A stretch of DNA of 64,000 bases, taken from NCBI GenBank assembly GCA_030220185.1, contig JASPKZ010001243.1, positions 1 through 64,000 of the forward strand, read 5' to 3'. This document shows positions 1 through 9,000 of this stretch, piece after piece. Source of the DNA: Diploptera punctata (taxonomy: Eukaryota; Arthropoda; Insecta; Blattodea; Blaberidae). Within the stretch, counting starts at the first letter, position 1; each line of letters starts with the position of its first letter. Made by a program: the position numbers and the translations under genes. The notes beneath the pieces are model-generated. The model searched no databases. It was not told the origin of the DNA and was given only the letters and a program-made list of their open reading frames with translations.

Positions 1-1436
1 TATTACAACATGGAAAGGTACACATGGAATGAGATGACGGACATGCTCTTGATGTATTGAAAAGCTGGTTCGGGTCGTGCGGTTGTAAGGCTTTACCAAG
101 AACAGTACCGAAACCGAAGAGTTCTTCATCACACTAAATTTACCAGCATTGAACGTAGACTACGTAAAACAGGCTCCTTGGATAGACGAGCAGAAGGTCA
201 AGGACGGTCACATTCTGTACTGATTCCTGAGAACGAGGAAAATGTTTTGCGGTGCATTGAGAACAATCTTGCAGTTAGTACTCGCGCCATCGCTTGACAA
301 TTGCACCTACGTCGTAGCACTGTGAACAGAATTCTGCAGGAAATATTGTTGCACCCTTTTCATCTTGAAAAGGTCCACGCAATGAGGCATCAAGATTATC
401 CTCTGCGACAGCAATTTTGTTAATGGTATCTGGACAAAATTGAAAACGATGTACTGTTTGCATCCCGTGTCATGTTCACAGATGAAGCATGTTTCGCACT
501 TGAGCAGTTATCTTAACAGTCGGAATTCACATGTTTGGGCCTTCGAAAAAACTCCATGCTACATTTCAGAGGTTATATCAAGGTTTGGTGTTAATGTGTG
601 GGCCGGTATTGTGGATAACTTATGGCCATATATTTTACCCACCCAACTCAATGCTTACAATTACTTAGTATTTCTGCAACAAGTTTTGCCTTTTCTAATG
701 GAAAAAGTTCCTTTTCATATCCGACAGGACATGTGGTTTCAAACATGATGGGGCAACGGGTCACTTTGGTGCTGAAGTATGTCGTCATCTTACGGCTACA
801 TACGGCAATCACTGGATGCCCATAGCTTGGCCGGCACGCTCCCTTGACCTTACTCCGCCTGACTTCTTTTTTGTGGGGGCACATAAAGACTATCGTGTAT
901 GAAACACCTGTTGAATCTGAAGTGGACTTTGGGGCACAAATAACCTGCGCAGCTGGCAGAATGAGAGAAATGGCCGATGTCTTTGTGGGTGGGAGGCATT
1001 AATGGCATTAACTCGTCCAGCGCTTAAACGAAGCACAACAAAAAAATCTTCCTTAACAAAAAGTGTTTAAAATAATGTTATCTATCAGCTCCCAAAATTT
1101 GTCGATCTAATTTAGGGACACAGGGGCACGCCGTAGCGTAATGGTTAAGGCACTGAGCTACAAGCCAGAGGGTCGAGGGTTCAAGTCTCGTTGGGGTCAG
1201 GATTTTAAACTGACCCAAACCCTCTGGCTGCACTATGGCCCTGGGGTCGACTCAGCCTCTAACGGAAATGAGTACCAGACGCTTGTTTCTGGGGTAAAGG
1301 CGGCCGCCTCGCAGGGCTGACAACCCGGCTGACATAAAGTGCCGATTGTCTAGAAAAAGTGGGAGCCTTAACCTCCTACTACCCCAAGGGCCTCCGGGCC
1401 TGTTGTGGGATCACAAAACAATTTAGGGACACACTG
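1..1436 (+). pseudogene. Decayed DDE transposon of the Tc1/mariner superfamily, right end included
   Basis: Broken reading frames on the plus strand encode a transposase with an N-terminal helix-turn-helix-like region (about 30-430) and a DDE catalytic core. Visible motifs are FTDEACF near 480 (first Asp), HDGATGHF near 745 (second Asp) and WPARSLDLTPPDFF near 830-870 (third Asp). At least two stops and several frameshifts make it non-functional. Known biology: such enzymes cut and paste DNA between terminal inverted repeats at TA sites. The sequence ...TTTAGGGACACACTG followed by TA at 1437-1438 looks like the right terminus, split by the SINE at 1123-1419. The left end lies outside the window. 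The superfamily call rests on motif pattern; the exact family is uncertain. Confidence 0.72.
1123..1419 (+). mobile_element. tRNA-derived SINE, family A, with 14-bp TSD
   Basis: About 297 bp starting with a tRNA-like head. The A-box-like TAGCGTAATGG lies at 1134-1144 and the B-box-like GGTTCAAGTCT at 1178-1188, the internal RNA polymerase III promoter layout. It is bounded by perfect 14-bp direct repeats (AATTTAGGGACACA) at 1109-1122 and 1420-1433, so both ends are defined. A minus-strand copy lies at 21141-21413 and a degraded one at 7912-8060. It has no coding capacity. Mobilisation by a co-resident LINE is an inference. Confidence 0.85.
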
Positions 1437-1702
1437 TAATATATATATATACTGCTCTTTACAACTGTCCTCCAGTTTGACTTATTATTACTCTGGTAAT
1501 CTGAAAAAAATGCTTCGTCTTAAGCGTATGATTTAGCGTAATACAAATACCTCCGTTAATTTTAAACATCCATACTTAAATAAAAACACCAATATAAATT
1601 GTAAACAAAATATGGACAAAATACAACTCAGTATTAGTCCTTGATTTATAGGTATCCGTTTGATATATCTTCCATTTCCAACATTTACGCTGACTGTTGA
1701 AT

Positions 1703-1704
<2 letters not shown>

Positions 1705-1739
<35 letters not shown>
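1705..1739. repeat. (TA)n microsatellite
   Basis: About 17 uninterrupted TA units in AT-rich DNA. No coding meaning. Confidence 0.9.
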
Positions 1740-1744
<5 letters not shown>

Positions 1745-1754
1745 TAGTAATTTA

Positions 1755-2020
1755 ATTAGTTGATTCTGATAAACTTTCCGGATCATGATTTCTTATAGTT
1801 TTTTCCTGCTTACATGGTCAAACTCTTTTTCATAATCAATAAAATTTGTATGAGTTTCGAGGATAAATTACTTTCTTTTTTCTATTATCTGTTTAACAAT
1901 AAAAGTGACATCCATACATGATTGTCCTTTTCTAAAGCCATTTTGTTCTTCTAAAAAGAGTAGGCCTACGTCTGTAATGACTCTTAACATTTTACTTAGC
2001 TGATATGGCACGGAATAAAT
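1755..2020 (-). pseudogene. Reverse transcriptase fragment of a non-LTR retrotransposon
   Basis: Read on the minus strand, the segment encodes EEQNGFRKGQSCMDVTF followed by an FIDYEKEFDHV-like motif A. That is the finger-to-palm part of a LINE-type reverse transcriptase, where the FRKG-S-C-D block precedes F-x-D-x-x-K-A-F-D. One stop interrupts it between the two motifs. Both ends are truncated. The clade is uncertain, with RTE-like the best guess. Confidence 0.6.
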
Positions 2021-2219
2021 TACATCATATCTTCTTAATTGAAGCGACCCTATTGTAATGTGAATAGAAGTTCACTAATATCATTGCACGGGCCTGAAAA
2101 TAGAGAAAACATTGTGTCTGCTCCTAGATTGCCTAACTGCAGAGGTTTTAAGTAGATAAAATAAATTAGTTCAGAATGGACCCTAATTAGTGTATTACCA
2201 TGGAAGACTGATACTCAAA

Positions 2220-2300
2220 CACAATCCCATCCGTACATGATATCCCTTTTCTAAAACCATTTTATTCTCTACGAAAGAAAACGTCTGTGAGAATGAAAGT
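2220..2300 (-). pseudogene. Second, shorter reverse transcriptase scrap
   Basis: The minus strand shows a shifted-frame version of the same ENKMVLEKG... nucleotide block found at about 1915-1970, so it is a diverged paralogous piece of the same non-LTR element. Only about 80 bp are recognisable. Confidence 0.4.
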
Positions 2301-2594
2301 AACGGCATTTTGGGAAGGTTGCATTAATGAAATTTACAAACGCAAATGCATTTACTCTATCATTATCTAAAATATAAAGAATTTAGAGTAATTGTTCCTA
2401 AAAGTACCATCAGTAAGGTGATTAATTGGTTGTAAAAATTAGGCTCTTGAAAAAAAGAGAGCGGCTGGAAAAATTAAAATGAGAAGAGTTAAACTCTCTA
2501 GCACCCTTAACATAATCAGGGAAGTGAAGGTTAAAGTTGTGAGGTAAAATCCTCAAGCTCAAAGAAACATTACTAAACGTAAGATAATATTTTA

Positions 2595-3036
2595 AACATG
2601 GACTCTTACTTTACGGGAGGAAAGGAGATTACAAGTATTTGAGAATAAAGTTCTTAGGAAAATTTTTTGGACCAAAGAGAGATGAACAGACAGGTGAATG
2701 GAGGAGACTACATAACAATGAACTACATGGTCTTTATAGGAAGCCAGATATAATAAGAACAGTAAAGTCTCGTAGACTGCGATGGGCAGGACATGTTGCA
2801 CGTATGGGGAATGAAAGACGTGCATGGAAGCTTCTTGTAGGAAAGCCAGAGGGAAAACGTCCAGTTGGTAGACCAAGAATGAGGGTGGGAGAACAACATT
2901 AACTATGATTTGAAGGAAGTAGATTATACAGGAATGATTGGAAAGCATTAGCTCAGGATAGGGATGTATGGAGAGCTTATGTCCGCGCGGCCATGAACCT
3001 ACGGGTTCGATAGTGCCAGTGAGTAAGTAAGTAAGT
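2595..3036 (+). mobile_element. RTE-like family 1 retrotransposon, 5'-truncated, with TSD
   Basis: 3' end of a non-LTR retrotransposon. It encodes the C-terminal tail of the polyprotein: LRKIF, KRDEQTGEWRR, RRLRWAGHVARMGNER, then GRPRMR and a conserved end near NYDLKEVDYTG. A one-base insertion in the T-run near 2665 and other indels break the frame. It ends in a (GTAA)n tail at about 3021-3036 and is bounded by direct repeats AAGATAATATTTTA at 2581-2594 and 3037-3050. That is the signature of target-primed reverse transcription with 5' truncation. RTE-clade assignment is inferred from the W-x-G-H...GRP-R-RW tail. This family has about 15 copies in the window. Confidence 0.85.
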
Positions 3037-3050
3037 AAGATAATATTTTA

Positions 3051-3630
3051 TCGACACGGTCGGTGTAAGCAGCATCCATGAAGATCAAAATTAAGAACCA
3101 CGTGGTCACTGATTAACTAACAAACACATTCAATAGCTGTTCAAGAACTGTTCACAAACACATGAAAGCTCTATGTACAATATCTCGCAGACGACAGATG
3201 ACAATGGGTGTTGACATTAGACGAGGCTTGGATCATTTTTTGACGTCACCAGTACAAACCTCAAGCCACATTATCATATATTATCAGATATGTGAAGAGA
3301 AAAGTTGCTTTAATTTCATAAGAGAATACGTAGAAAGGTTTGAAAAGGTGGTTATCTACTGCTTCAGAGGTCAGTTGAAAATTAAGTGAGTGGCTAACAG
3401 AGCTAAGATTAATGCAGTTTACAATATCATTGTACGTTTAAGATATTCCACAGCTTTATGGCACAGATTATAGGAAGATACTCTTTCTAATAGACAATTC
3501 ATCCAGTCATACTGCAAAATCATCGAATATGGTTCAGCCGCAAGAAACGAAGTTGACATGGAATTAAGATGATTAGTTTTTCTTGAATACCAGTAAACTA
3601 TCCTGATGCCTCGATAATGGATTTATGCGG
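3051..3630. other. Non-coding AT-rich stretch
   Basis: I recognise no gene or element here. An open frame at 3162-3389 has no recognisable domain and AT-driven composition. A short TGACGTCACCAGTAC segment near 3241 resembles one at about 15465, possibly an old shared repeat. Confidence 0.4.
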
Positions 3631-3639
3631 CTTTTATCA

Positions 3640-4160
3640 GTTTACGTTTATCGCTGTAAAAACAAGCTCCTCCTTTTTAACACTCTGAATAAGTCATCGC
3701 ATTATTTTGCAGCAAATACATGTTGCTACCAGATTGTATATATAGTGCTCTAATGTAACCTTATCGAGGTTGCGGGAGTTAATATAAAAACATTTGTAGC
3801 AATTGATTAAACCACAACAAAAAAAGAAACCACTCCTTGCACTTTCTTAAACGCATTTTTCCCAGGTAATAACGTTCCAGAAAAAATATTATTGACATAT
3901 TTACATCATAGACCATCAGAAATTAATTAATATATAGTTTGATGTGTTTCATTTTTTCTCCACTAGGGTGCATTTTTACAATATCACTATCCTTTGGCAA
4001 TAAATAGTATAATCTGATTGCAGTGATAAACAAGTGAAACATAACGTTTCTCATTTCTTTTCAAACATCGCCATTTACATTAAATACATAAATATTTTAT
4101 AATAACTATATTTAATAATGATTTGTAAGTAAACAGCTTAATTTCATTCGTTAAATAGTC
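3640..4160 (+). mobile_element. Foldback-ended repeat family (Helentron-like?), copy without hairpin
   Basis: Shares long stretches with the copy at 12474-13153: the block starting GCTCCTCCTTTTTAA, the TTGTAGCAATTGATTA block, the TTCTCCACTAGGGTGCA block and the AATAATGATTTGTAAGTAAACAGC block. It ends at the inverted sequence GTTAAATAGTC (4150-4160) and lacks the terminal hairpin seen in other copies. The left terminus is also missing. No coding capacity. Confidence 0.65.
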
Positions 4161-4931
4161 CTAAAAAAGAGAGGTAAAAATTTGAACCATAAACTACAAA
4201 TTGATGCTGACAAATAATATTATTACATTTTGAAATTCTAAATTAAGACAATAGAAGTAAATGATTTGCAGAGATTGAAGATTAGTTATTCTGATTGGGA
4301 AAGTTAATGTTAACTGACCTAGACTACTTTTCTGAAGTGAGTAACTGCATGAGAGAAAAAGAATTACGTTCTTTCTGATGTCACGATTTTATGAAAAACG
4401 ATTTAACTGCTCAGTAAGGAAGCGTAAAGTAGAAGGAAATTTCTATGTAAATTTAGTGATGGAAATAATTGTCAGGCAGAGGAAACTAAAGTATCTGTGT
4501 TATGGGGACATGCAGTATTCATGTGATGGGAAGACATTATAACATTCAGGAATGCGTGCACATGAGTCTGCTGCATTTAACACCATGAATCTCTGTTTAC
4601 ACTTCAAATAATAAATACATACATCACTACAAGATCTGATACACAATGGAATGTGATACACGCCGCTAATTCAAACCGCTATTCAAATAAGAACAGCAAA
4701 TATTGTGACAGTTTATATGATAGGACAATAAATATTTTATATAAATTAAATAATATAAAATAATATAAGAATCTGAAATTAAAATAAGAAGAAAATCACT
4801 AATAAAATTGGAAAGGAAATCGAAAGGATAAACTCAACCGTCTTTGATATAAAATGCATCATACAAATTTAAGGAATAATAATGTGAAAATATGTTAATC
4901 GTACGTATAATATGTATATAAATTAACTTAA
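4161..4931. other. AT-rich spacer
   Basis: No gene or repeat recognised. Short scattered frames only. Confidence 0.4.
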
Positions 4932-5465
4932 CACTGGTCAACATGATGTTTGTCTCATGAGTACCAATAGTTGTACTTAATGCAGTTTTTTATCGTGTTT
5001 TCAAATATGTATTCGGAATTTCTCCATCACTCACGATTTTTTATTTCAATTTCAATTAATGGAATTAAAACTTATTTTTTTAATAAACGTTTTCTCGTCC
5101 ATTTGTCTATTGTAAAATAAAACCAAATGGGCGAACTCGGGAGATTTCAGCTATGGAAAAGAGATATCAAGGCAAATGGAATCCTAATATGCTGGCCGAT
5201 TATAGACCATAAAGAGTGATGCTCCACAGGTGGAATATAGCAGAAAATCGTCATTTCTTACTTTCTAGGCGAGTCCGAATGTTCGAATATTGTGTAGTTA
5301 CGAATATAGAAAATATGAAAGTGTAACAAATTATAAATGCCTGTCTCTCGGAAACCTTGCGTGATGGGGAAAAACCGATATCATATTTGAATTCAGGAGA
5401 ACAAATACTATCAGAATCACACATTTTCTTTCTGAAAAAAACGTTTCTTTTTTTGTTGCTCAGTG
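4932..5465. mobile_element. Harbinger-like MITE, copy 1
   Basis: 534-bp non-coding element with imperfect terminal inverted repeats, CACTGGTCAACA on the left and the complement of CACTGAGCAACA on the right (10 of 12 match). It is flanked by the trinucleotide TAA on both sides (4929-4931 and 5466-5468). Two further copies lie at 14453-14984 and 46726-47645. Three-base TWA duplications are typical of PIF/Harbinger transposons; the superfamily call is inferred from that alone. Confidence 0.7.
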
Positions 5466-5627
5466 TAATTAATAAACATTAAAAACACTTTAATTAATAA
5501 ATGGGCGACTACACTATTTCACGCAGTACCTATTAATCCAACGGACTGCTGGTCAAATTCACCCATTAAGTTTTTTTTAGATTAGAACATTTAAAGGTCT
5601 GGGCGTTCCTCCAACCTGTGGGAAATC

Positions 5628-5795
5628 GCCAGTACGTAAACCAAGAATGAGATGGAAGATTAATAGTAATAATTTTTAAGGGAAGTCGATTATACAGGAG
5701 ATGATTGGAAAATATTATATCAGGATATAAATATATGGAGAGTTCATATCTGCGCGGCCATGAACCTACGTGATCGATAGTGCCAGTGAGTAGTT
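5628..5795 (+). mobile_element. RTE-like family 1, short degraded 3' end
   Basis: Diverged copy of the family-1 tail. It retains CCAAGAATGAGATGG, AGTCGATTATACAGG and the end block CGCGGCCATGAACCTACG followed by GATAGTGCCAGTGAGTA. No intact frame and a very short tail. Confidence 0.75.
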
Positions 5796-5880
5796 ACTTA
5801 TGTGTTCATACATTAGAGGTTGCCTCTCCATTAAGTTCATAGAAGAAATATAATTGTGAAATAAATAAATAATAGTTAAA

Positions 5881-6300
5881 AAAACAACACGCTTTATTAG
5901 AAAACCGGACTAAAAAATGAAGAAATAATTTTAATTTCCAACAAGCTATGGATAACATTAAAGTAGTCAACAAAAAAAAAATCTCCAACACATCTAGGAT
6001 AAAACTAGTTATCTACAACAAAAATAATTTTACCATCAAAAGCGTGGGGCCCTCAATATCAATTAATATATTTAATAATAAACAGATGTCGTTGGTAAAA
6101 GTAAAGTCTCTAAGAAGAAAACGTAAAAACAAAAAAGCACCCCACGCTTTTGATGGTAATTTTTTGTAGGTAACTCTAGTTTTATTCTAGATGTGTTGAG
6201 AAGATTTTTTTTGTGACCACTTTAATTTTATCCCAAGCGTGTTGGAAATTAAAATTATTTTTCAATTTTTAGTTCGGTTTTCTAACAAAGCGTGTTGTTT
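5881..6300. mobile_element. Element with about 170-bp terminal inverted repeats
   Basis: The left arm (about 5881-6050, starting AAAACAACACGCTTTATTAG) is repeated in inverse at about 6140-6300, ending AACAAAGCGTGTTGTTT, around a spacer of about 90 bp. The arms meet at CATCAAAAGCGTGGGG and its complement. An extra partial copy of the end (GGTTTTCTAATAAAGCG) lies at about 6321-6341. The 73-codon open frame inside is just arm sequence. This looks like a non-autonomous DNA transposon or foldback element. The superfamily is unknown because no clear TSD is visible. Confidence 0.7.
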
Positions 6301-6443
6301 GCGTTTTTAAATTTTTTTTTGGTTTGGTTTTCTAATAAAGCGTGTTTTTTATAGTTTTTAAACTTTTTTTTATTCTTAGTTTAATTGATTTTCATAAACC
6401 GGAATCCCATGAAAATTTAATTGCTTAATACTCTTCTAAAAAA

Positions 6444-6533
6444 TCCGCCGGGCCGGATATGAACCAGCCACCTATGGATTACTCAATTATATACCACTAC
6501 AGTCCACCGCTCTACCAACTGAGCTCTTACAAC
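6444..6533 (-). pseudogene. tRNA-Tyr-like sequence (anticodon GTA) with 17-nt intron-like insert; acceptor arm broken
   Basis: Read on the minus strand, this has a D arm GCTCAGTTGGTAGAGC, an anticodon loop CTGTAG...A with GTA, a 17-nt insert at the canonical position 37/38 (6480-6496), the stem half TCCAT and a T arm GCTGGTTCATATCCGGC. These are the hallmarks of eukaryotic tRNA-Tyr, which normally carries such an intron. The 3' acceptor strand (6445-6451) does not pair with the 5' strand (6527-6533), so it is probably a pseudogene or a tRNA-derived repeat head. Confidence 0.6.
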
Positions 6534-6540
6534 GATTGAC

Positions 6541-6770
6541 TAGAAAGCCGATAAGTCCGTAATCATTATTTTAGAAAAAAACTTACGAAATGATTGTGTT
6601 GGCATGAGTCCTTTACAAGTATACAAAGTTTCAAGTCGATCCAATGTTTTAAAGTGGGTGAAAATCGTGTTCAAAGATTCGGCACATAGATACAAGTCCG
6701 TTACATATATAGATAAATAGATAGATAGATAGATAGATACAGGTCAAGCTAATATAAAGCGGGTAAAAAA
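6541..6770. repeat. Dispersed-repeat-like stretch ending in (TAGA)n
   Basis: Contains ACAAGTATACAAAGTTTCAAGTCGATCC and ends in a TAGA microsatellite at about 6708-6739. Such blocks are common at transposon 3' ends in arthropods. I cannot name the family. Confidence 0.3.
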
Positions 6771-6889
6771 CCGAAGTTATGACTTTTAAATAGAATTATA
6801 ATTGTAATAGATGATATAATATTGAACCAAATTTCACATTTTTTATACTATTTTGGAAAATCACATTTATTATAATAATTATCACTTTG

Positions 6890-7295
6890 ATAAAGGTCTG
6901 CAAATAAAACTCTCGTGTTTCCACAGTATGTGTACAACAATCGTACTAACGTTGAGAAACAAAAAGGACACTCAATTAGAATTTTATAAAACAATAGCTG
7001 TGCCAAAACGTATGTATGTCAGTGAATGTTATGTGCTGAATAAAAGGGATGAAATAATACATGCAACGGAAATAAAGTTTTTTAAGAGCCATAAAGGGAT
7101 CCTCATTAAAAGACCACATTAGAAGTAAAGATATACCTAAACAATTGAAAATTACACCCCTCCTAGATAAAGTTAAACTTGTAGAACAAAATGGATTCAA
7201 CATTTAGATAGAATGGAAGAAAGCCGAATATCCAAAATAGCCTGGGAAGATGCACCTTTAGACAATATATCCGAAGGAAAGCCTATACCATGAAG

Positions 7296-7334
<39 letters not shown>
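6890..7334 (+). pseudogene. RTE-like family 2 tail with (ATT)n
   Basis: Frames on the plus strand give KDTQLEFYKTIAVPKRMYVSECYVL, then an ATEIKFFKS block, and in another frame DIPKQLKITPLLDKV and QNGFNI. This is the post-reverse-transcriptase tail of a non-LTR polyprotein, related to the copies at 40365-40630 and 63590-63870. Frameshifts lie near 7122 and 7195. The remnant ends in an (ATT)n run at 7292-7334, the probable 3' microsatellite tail. Confidence 0.65.
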
Positions 7335-7503
7335 TTGTTCACTGCGAGAATTGTAAATATTATATGATTTCGTGAGCTACGCTTAGGCCTTGAACATGTC
7401 AATTCATCTGTCCACTTTCCATTATTGTAATGTTCTATTATTATTTAATATCTAGATGGCAGTAGGTCCACACGTGAAATATCCTACAATATATTTACAT
7501 AGT

Positions 7504-7837
7504 CTCCACCGCTGTGGTCTCGAGGTAGCGTGCTGCCTTGTCACGCAGCGGGCCCGGGTTCGATCCCCGGTCGGGGCAGTTTTTCTGGGTGAGGTTTTTA
7601 TCGGAGTTTTTCCTCACCTGTAAGACAAATGTCAGGAAAACTTTAAGGCCCAAACGGTCCCCGAAATCATATGGCCATCTTCATCCTTATCATCATCATT
7701 ATCATCATCGTTCACCGGTGTGGAAAGCAACGGGAAGCTACCACACCTACAATTCCCTAGTAAAACTGCAAGCATAGCATGAAAATGCTATGAATGCAGT
7801 GAAGGACCTGCCTTCGGGCTGAATTACTATGGATGGG
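7504..7837 (+). mobile_element. tRNA-derived SINE, family B (variant 1), with near-perfect TSD
   Basis: Full-length copy of about 334 bp. The head carries the A-box-like GTGGTCTCGAGGTAGC and the B-box-like GGTTCGATCCCC (7559-7570). The body includes CTCACCTGTAAGACAAATGTC, a CATCATTATCAT-rich stretch, and the end block CAGTGAAGGACCTGCCTTC. The flanks ATATTTACATAGT (7491-7503) and ATATTTGCATAGT (7838-7850) form a 13-bp TSD with one mismatch. The 79-codon frame across it is not a gene. Other copies: 27893-28045, 28140-28392, 37385-37512, 46856-47212, 57329-57681 and 62127-62444. Confidence 0.87.
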
Positions 7838-7911
7838 ATATTTGCATAGTGAGTGAGTATACAAATATTTTCCCAACAAATTAATTTAAAACAAAAAAAG
7901 ATCCCAATTTA

Positions 7912-8060
7912 GGTCTTAGGATTCCCTTAGGGTAGTAGAAGGTTAAAGGCTCCCATCTTTCTAGACAATCGAGTCTGGATGTCAGCCGGGTTGTCAGCCA
8001 TGCGTAACAGCCTTCTTTAGCCCCATAACAAGAGTCTGACTCTCGTTTAAGATTGATCCC
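7912..8060 (-). mobile_element. SINE family A, degraded partial copy
   Basis: Minus-strand 3' half of the family-A SINE. It retains TTCTAGACAATCG, ATGTCAGCCGGGTTGTCAGCC and the AACAAGAGTCTG region. The tRNA head is missing. Confidence 0.7.
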
Positions 8061-8299
8061 AGGTCCGTGGAAAATTCATTTAGGAAAAATATATTTCAGA
8101 TTAACTGCAAAATCAAGAACGAAATGTCATAATTGTGCCCATATAATTATTATATGAAAGATTTAGCTCATTAAATTATAATTACCAACAATGCATAGTT
8201 AGTAAGTGATCAGTTTATTAGCATATGCCTTCCTAAATATATATAACAGTCTAGGTATGTTTTTTCTGACAAGTATAAAACGTCATAGATATATGACAA

Positions 8300-9000
8300 T
8301 AGGGGATCATCCTCAAATTTAATACTAGAAGAAAATTTAGGGACAATTAAGTACACTGAAGAATATTAGTATTTGGGAATTAAAATTACTAAAGATGGAA
8401 AACAAGAAACAGAGATAAGAAACAGGATCAATATAGGAGAGTATGCTATATCTGCCCTAAATGGAATAGTATGGGATAAACATATCTTCAAAGAAACAAA
8501 AAAAACTATTTTTAATACAATAATCAGAAGCATTATTACCTATGAAGCTGATGTGTGGGCTTTAAATGCACAAATGAAAAAAAAAATTACTCGCCACTGA
8601 AATGGACTACTGGAGACGTGCTGCAAGAATATCCAGGAAGGATAAAATCAGAAATTCATATATAAAAGAAAAAATGCAGGTACAATATTCAATATTAGAT
8701 TTTATAAAGAAGAAACCATTAAATTGGTACGGACACATTAGAAAGATGGAAGAAGGAAAAACTACCTAAGATAATCATGGATTGGGAACCACAGGGAAGG
8801 AAAACGAAGGGTAGACCAAAATATTACATGGATTCAGGGAATCAATGAAACTAAGAGGGAATGGGAAATAGAAGAAGATATATGGATGAACAGACAAGAA
8901 TGGAAAAATGTGTTGAAACAAATGTGTAGTTAACTGTCAACATGGGTACCGGAAAAATGTATATTCATTGTAAAAGCCGGAATATAAAAAAAAAATTGTG
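8300..9000 (+). pseudogene. RTE-like family 3 tail
   Basis: The coding remnant starts YLGIKITKDGKQETEIRNRI with ISALNGIVWDK and RSIITYEADVWAL, the thumb and connector region after the palm. Downstream frames give LKQMCS at the end. The frame is lost at about 8600 by indels. Related to the remnant at 26740-27335. No tail microsatellite or TSD is obvious. RTE-like is inferred from the arrangement YLG...ALNG...YG.W. Confidence 0.65.

Noticed and set aside
5948..6169. 73-codon Lys-rich frame
   Set aside because: It is formed by the arms of the inverted-repeat element.
7538..7777. 79-codon frame starting MSRSGPGFDPRSGQ
   Set aside because: It lies wholly in a TSD-bounded SINE and recurs at 46910-47179 on the minus strand for the same reason.
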